A stretch of 64,000 bases of DNA, taken from positions 62,001-126,000 of the forward strand of contig DATJAY010000023.1 in the NCBI GenBank assembly GCA_035515795.1, written 5' to 3'. This DNA is from Candidatus Acidiferrales bacterium. Its GTDB lineage: Bacteria > Bacteroidota > Ignavibacteria > Kryptoniales > JAKASW01. Below, one piece after another: positions 61,549 through 64,000 of this stretch (its first letter is position 1; the number at the start of each line of letters is the position of its first letter). The notes below the pieces were generated by a model. The model saw only the letters and a program-made list of their open reading frames with translations, searched no databases and was not told where the DNA came from. The translations under genes and the position numbers were made by a program.

Positions 61549-64000
61549 TCAAAGGTTTAGTGCATCGTGAACTTTCTTTGCAAGAGCGTAAGGACTGAAG
61601 GGCTTCTGGATGAAGTCGACCCCATGATCCAACACCCCCTGGTGCGCAATGACATCTGCGGTGTAACCCGACATAAAGATAGTTTTAATGTCAGGCTTTA
61701 TGGTCTGGATCTTGTCGCGAAGCTCTTTCCCGTTCATCACGGGCATGATAACGTCCGTCAGCAGCACATGTATCTCGTCGATGTACTCCCCGGATAGTTT
61801 GATGCCTTCTTCCGGACTCGACGCAGTAAGTACTTTGTAGCCGTACTCCTCGAGACTATTTTTGGCGAGCTCAAGCAAGTCCGGCTGGTCCTCAACTATC
61901 AGAACCGTATCGGTCCCGTCTATTGCGTTCTCCACCTGAGCCGCTTCATCCCCCTCAACTTCGCCTTCGTAACGCGGCAGGTAAATCTTGAACGTTGTCC
62001 CAACTCCGAGTTCACTGTAGACGTGAATGCTTCCGCCGTTTTGTTTGACAATTCCATAAACGGTCGCGAGTCCAAGCCCTGTTCCATGGCCTTTGGATTT
62101 TGTCGTGAAGAAGGGCTCGAAAATATTAGTCAGAGTCTCTTTACTCATGCCTTTGCCTGTGTCCGTAAAGCTTATCACCACGTATTCACCCGGAGAAAAG
62201 TCAATGCGGTTTTGAGCATAGGCCTGATCTATGGATATGTTTGACGTTTCAATACTTATTGTACCGACATTGTCTATGGCGTCTCTCGAATTAGTTGCCA
62301 GGTTAAATAGAATTTGGTCAAGCTGGGTCGGATCTATTTTTATGTTCCAGATACTTTTTTCAGGGAGGAATGTCAGCCTTATATTTTCCCCGATCAATCT
62401 CTGGAGTATTTTCTGGAGCGACTCGATCGCCTTGTTCGGGTCTAATACACGCGGGGAAACGATCTCCCGCCGTGCGAATGCAAGAAGCTGTCTTGTAATA
62501 TCTGCACCGCGTTTCGCGGCGGACGCAATGAGCTGGATGTAATGATACATCGGCTTGGATTTATCCATCTTCCTCATTATCAAATCGCTGTACCCGATGA
62601 TGACGCCGAGCATGTTGTTGTAATCGTGAGCGACGCCTCCTGCAAGTCTGCCGATGCCCTCCATCTTTTGTGCCTGCAGCAGCTGATCTTCAAGCTTCTT
62701 CCTGTCGGAAATATCGTATGCTGAAGTAATCAATGTGGGGGCACTGTCATGATTTATCAGGGTCGTGCTGAAATCAACCCAAATCCCTTCGCCCGATTTC
62801 GTGACTAACTGAAATTCGTAATGTCTCGGTACATCCTTTCCTGCTATCGATTCCGCGATGCGCTTCGTTACAAGTTCTCTATATTCAGGATGAATAATGT
62901 CCGCGGGAGACAGCCGCGAGATTTCATCGAATGAATAGCCCAGCATCTTCAGTGCCGCAGGATTTGCATAAAAGAATCGCTTGCCATCGCTGATCGAGAT
63001 CGCTGCCGTCAAACCTTCAACGAGACTTCGAAATTTTTCCTCGCTTTCACGAAGCGCGTTCTCGGCATTCTTTCGTTCGGTGACATCTTCTACGATAGTA
63101 TGCACCAGAGTCACCTGACCGTGATCGCCAAAAATAGGGACGAACCGTATTTGCGTATGAACGGATTTCCCCCATTTGGTGACATACGGATATTCGCCAA
63201 AGACGGTCTGACCCGTTTCAACACAGCGCCGGTAGGCAGCTGAAATTCCTGCCTCGATGAGCGGTGGAAATGTCAGGATATTTATTCCCTTTGTCGCCTC
63301 AGCAGAAGGCGATCCAAGAATTTGAAGTGCTGCCGGATTTACCTCGAGGATTTCTCCTGACCGGTTAGCCAAAAGAATTCCGACCGGCGCATATTCGTGC
63401 AGCAATCTATAGCGCTCCCGGCTGTTCCTCAGCTCCTCCTCCACCCTTTTGCGTTCGGTGATGTCACGGCTGATGCCCACCAAGCCTATGATCTTGCCCT
63501 GCTGATCGCACAAAGGCACTTTCGTCGTTGAATCCCACTTTGCGTTGCCGGTCGAATCAATGGTGGGTTCTTCTCGATTAATCAGCGGTTGACCTGACCG
63601 GATGATCGCTTGCTCGTCGGCATGATACTGCTCCGCTAACTCTCGCGGATAGAAATCAAGATCGGTCTTTCCGACAAGCTCACCAGGTGTTGATGCTCCA
63701 TGATGGTGCACCAACGCTGTGTTGCACACCGTTAACCGACCGTCTGTATCTTTAGCATAGATATAGTCGGGCAAGTTATCGATCAGCGTGCGCAGCAGGT
63801 TGCGCTCCATCGCCAGTGCTTCCTCCATCTGCATACGCTCGGTGATGTCTCTGGAAACCCCGAACGTTCCGATGATTTCGCCCCGCGCATTCCGGAGGGG
63901 AACCTTAGTGGTCGATACCCATGTGTGCCGCCCATCAGGCCACGTTTCTTTTTCTTCCAAACCAACGATGGCAACTCCGGACCGCATGACCTTCCGTTCG
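61549..64000 (-). CDS. Multi-PAS hybrid histidine kinase with receiver domain (5' partial)
   Basis: The frame stays open to the right edge, so the protein is longer than the visible ~816 residues. Visible parts, in order, are the end of one PAS domain (VSRDITERM), three more PAS domains each ending in a DITERK-like motif (VGISRDITERK, VEDVTERK, AYDISDRK), a HisKA domain with GGVAHDYNN (phospho-accepting His454 counted from the ATG at 63987), an HATPase domain (NLATNSRDAI, DTGKGMS, GHGTGLGLATVYG), and a receiver domain with LLTDVIMPVMNG (Asp745). It is a sensory kinase that phosphorylates its own receiver. No DNA-binding output is seen. Link to the neighbouring cluster is only by position. Confidence 0.88.
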   Translation of the reverse strand, partial: ERKVMRSGVAIVGLEEKETWPDGRHTWVSTTKVPLRNARGEIIGTFGVSRDITERMQMEEALAMERNLLRTLIDNLPDYIYAKDTDGRLTVCNTALVHHHGASTPGELVGKTDLDFYPRELAEQYHADEQAIIRSGQPLINREEPTIDSTGNAKWDSTTKVPLCDQQGKIIGLVGISRDITERKRVEEELRNSRERYRLLHEYAPVGILLANRSGEILEVNPAALQILGSPSAEATKGINILTFPPLIEAGISAAYRRCVETGQTVFGEYPYVTKWGKSVHTQIRFVPIFGDHGQVTLVHTIVEDVTERKNAENALRESEEKFRSLVEGLTAAISISDGKRFFYANPAALKMLGYSFDEISRLSPADIIHPEYRELVTKRIAESIAGKDVPRHYEFQLVTKSGEGIWVDFSTTLINHDSAPTLITSAYDISDRKKLEDQLLQAQKMEGIGRLAGGVAHDYNNMLGVIIGYSDLIMRKMDKSKPMYHYIQLIASAAKRGADITRQLLAFARREIVSPRVLDPNKAIESLQKILQRLIGENIRLTFLPEKSIWNIKIDPTQLDQILFNLATNSRDAIDNVGTISIETSNISIDQAYAQNRIDFSPGEYVVISFTDTGKGMSKETLTNIFEPFFTTKSKGHGTGLGLATVYGIVKQNGGSIHVYSELGVGTTFKIYLPRYEGEVEGDEAAQVENAIDGTDTVLIVEDQPDLLELAKNSLEEYGYKVLTASSPEEGIKLSGEYIDEIHVLLTDVIMPVMNGKELRDKIQTIKPDIKTIFMSGYTADVIAHQGVLDHGVDFIQKPFSPYALAKKVHDALNL

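Overview
The window looks like a chromosome fragment from a member of the Bacteroidota/Chlorobi lineage, most likely Ignavibacteria-like. The main clue is a run of secreted proteins that end in a type IX secretion (T9SS) C-terminal sorting domain with the signature NYPNPFNPTT...YDVLGREV...GVYFYRL...KMVLLK. Strong AGGAG-type ribosome sites, several TTG/GTG starts and intermediate GC content fit. Almost every gene is on the minus strand. The exceptions are the 3' end of a LacI-family regulator at the left edge and a GH74 xyloglucanase at 28.1-30.9 kb.

Region 1 (0-31 kb) is a plant-polysaccharide locus. It holds two GH28 pectinases, a GH5-like endo-mannanase with a CBM-like module, a GH26 mannanase, a cellobiose/mannobiose 2-epimerase-like protein, two GH27 alpha-galactosidases, two GH2 enzymes, two CE2-type SGNH esterases, an SMP-30 lactonase, a Tat-exported GH13, an aldo/keto reductase, an SDR, a TolB-like propeller protein and the GH74. 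The set fits depolymerisation of acetylated galactoglucomannan, xyloglucan and pectin outside the cytoplasm. No SusC/SusD pair or sugar transporter lies in the window, and several enzymes carry T9SS tags. The LacI fragment is the natural candidate regulator.

Region 2 (31-38.6 kb) holds a di-heme cytochrome c and three large secreted proteins (a beta-sandwich type, a GLUG-repeat type and a parallel beta-helix plus Ig type) that share the same C-terminal module and sorting tail. They are separated by hairpin-rich or tandem-repeat spacers. One spacer holds seven 21-bp units that read as a heptapeptide repeat on the plus strand.

Region 3 (38.7-41.4 kb) is a compact cassette of three phage-tail-collar (microcystin-dependent-protein-like) proteins, a DUF6916-like protein and a GNAT acetyltransferase. 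A secreted protein with one C-terminal CxxCH haem motif follows (41.6-43.0 kb).

Region 4 (43.0-61.0 kb) is the most unusual part and is my candidate for an undescribed system. In transcription order it contains a GIY-YIG nuclease-like protein, a 1292-aa DUF6603-like protein, 956-aa and 1337-aa proteins of unknown function, and four paralogues that share an N-terminal beta-sandwich plus Ig-like scaffold but differ at the C-terminus. A truncated 57-aa fifth copy of the scaffold's first residues follows. Several junctions overlap by ATGA or abut with no gap. None of these proteins shows a signal peptide or T9SS tail, in sharp contrast to regions 1 and 2. The right edge holds a multi-PAS hybrid histidine kinase cut by the window end.
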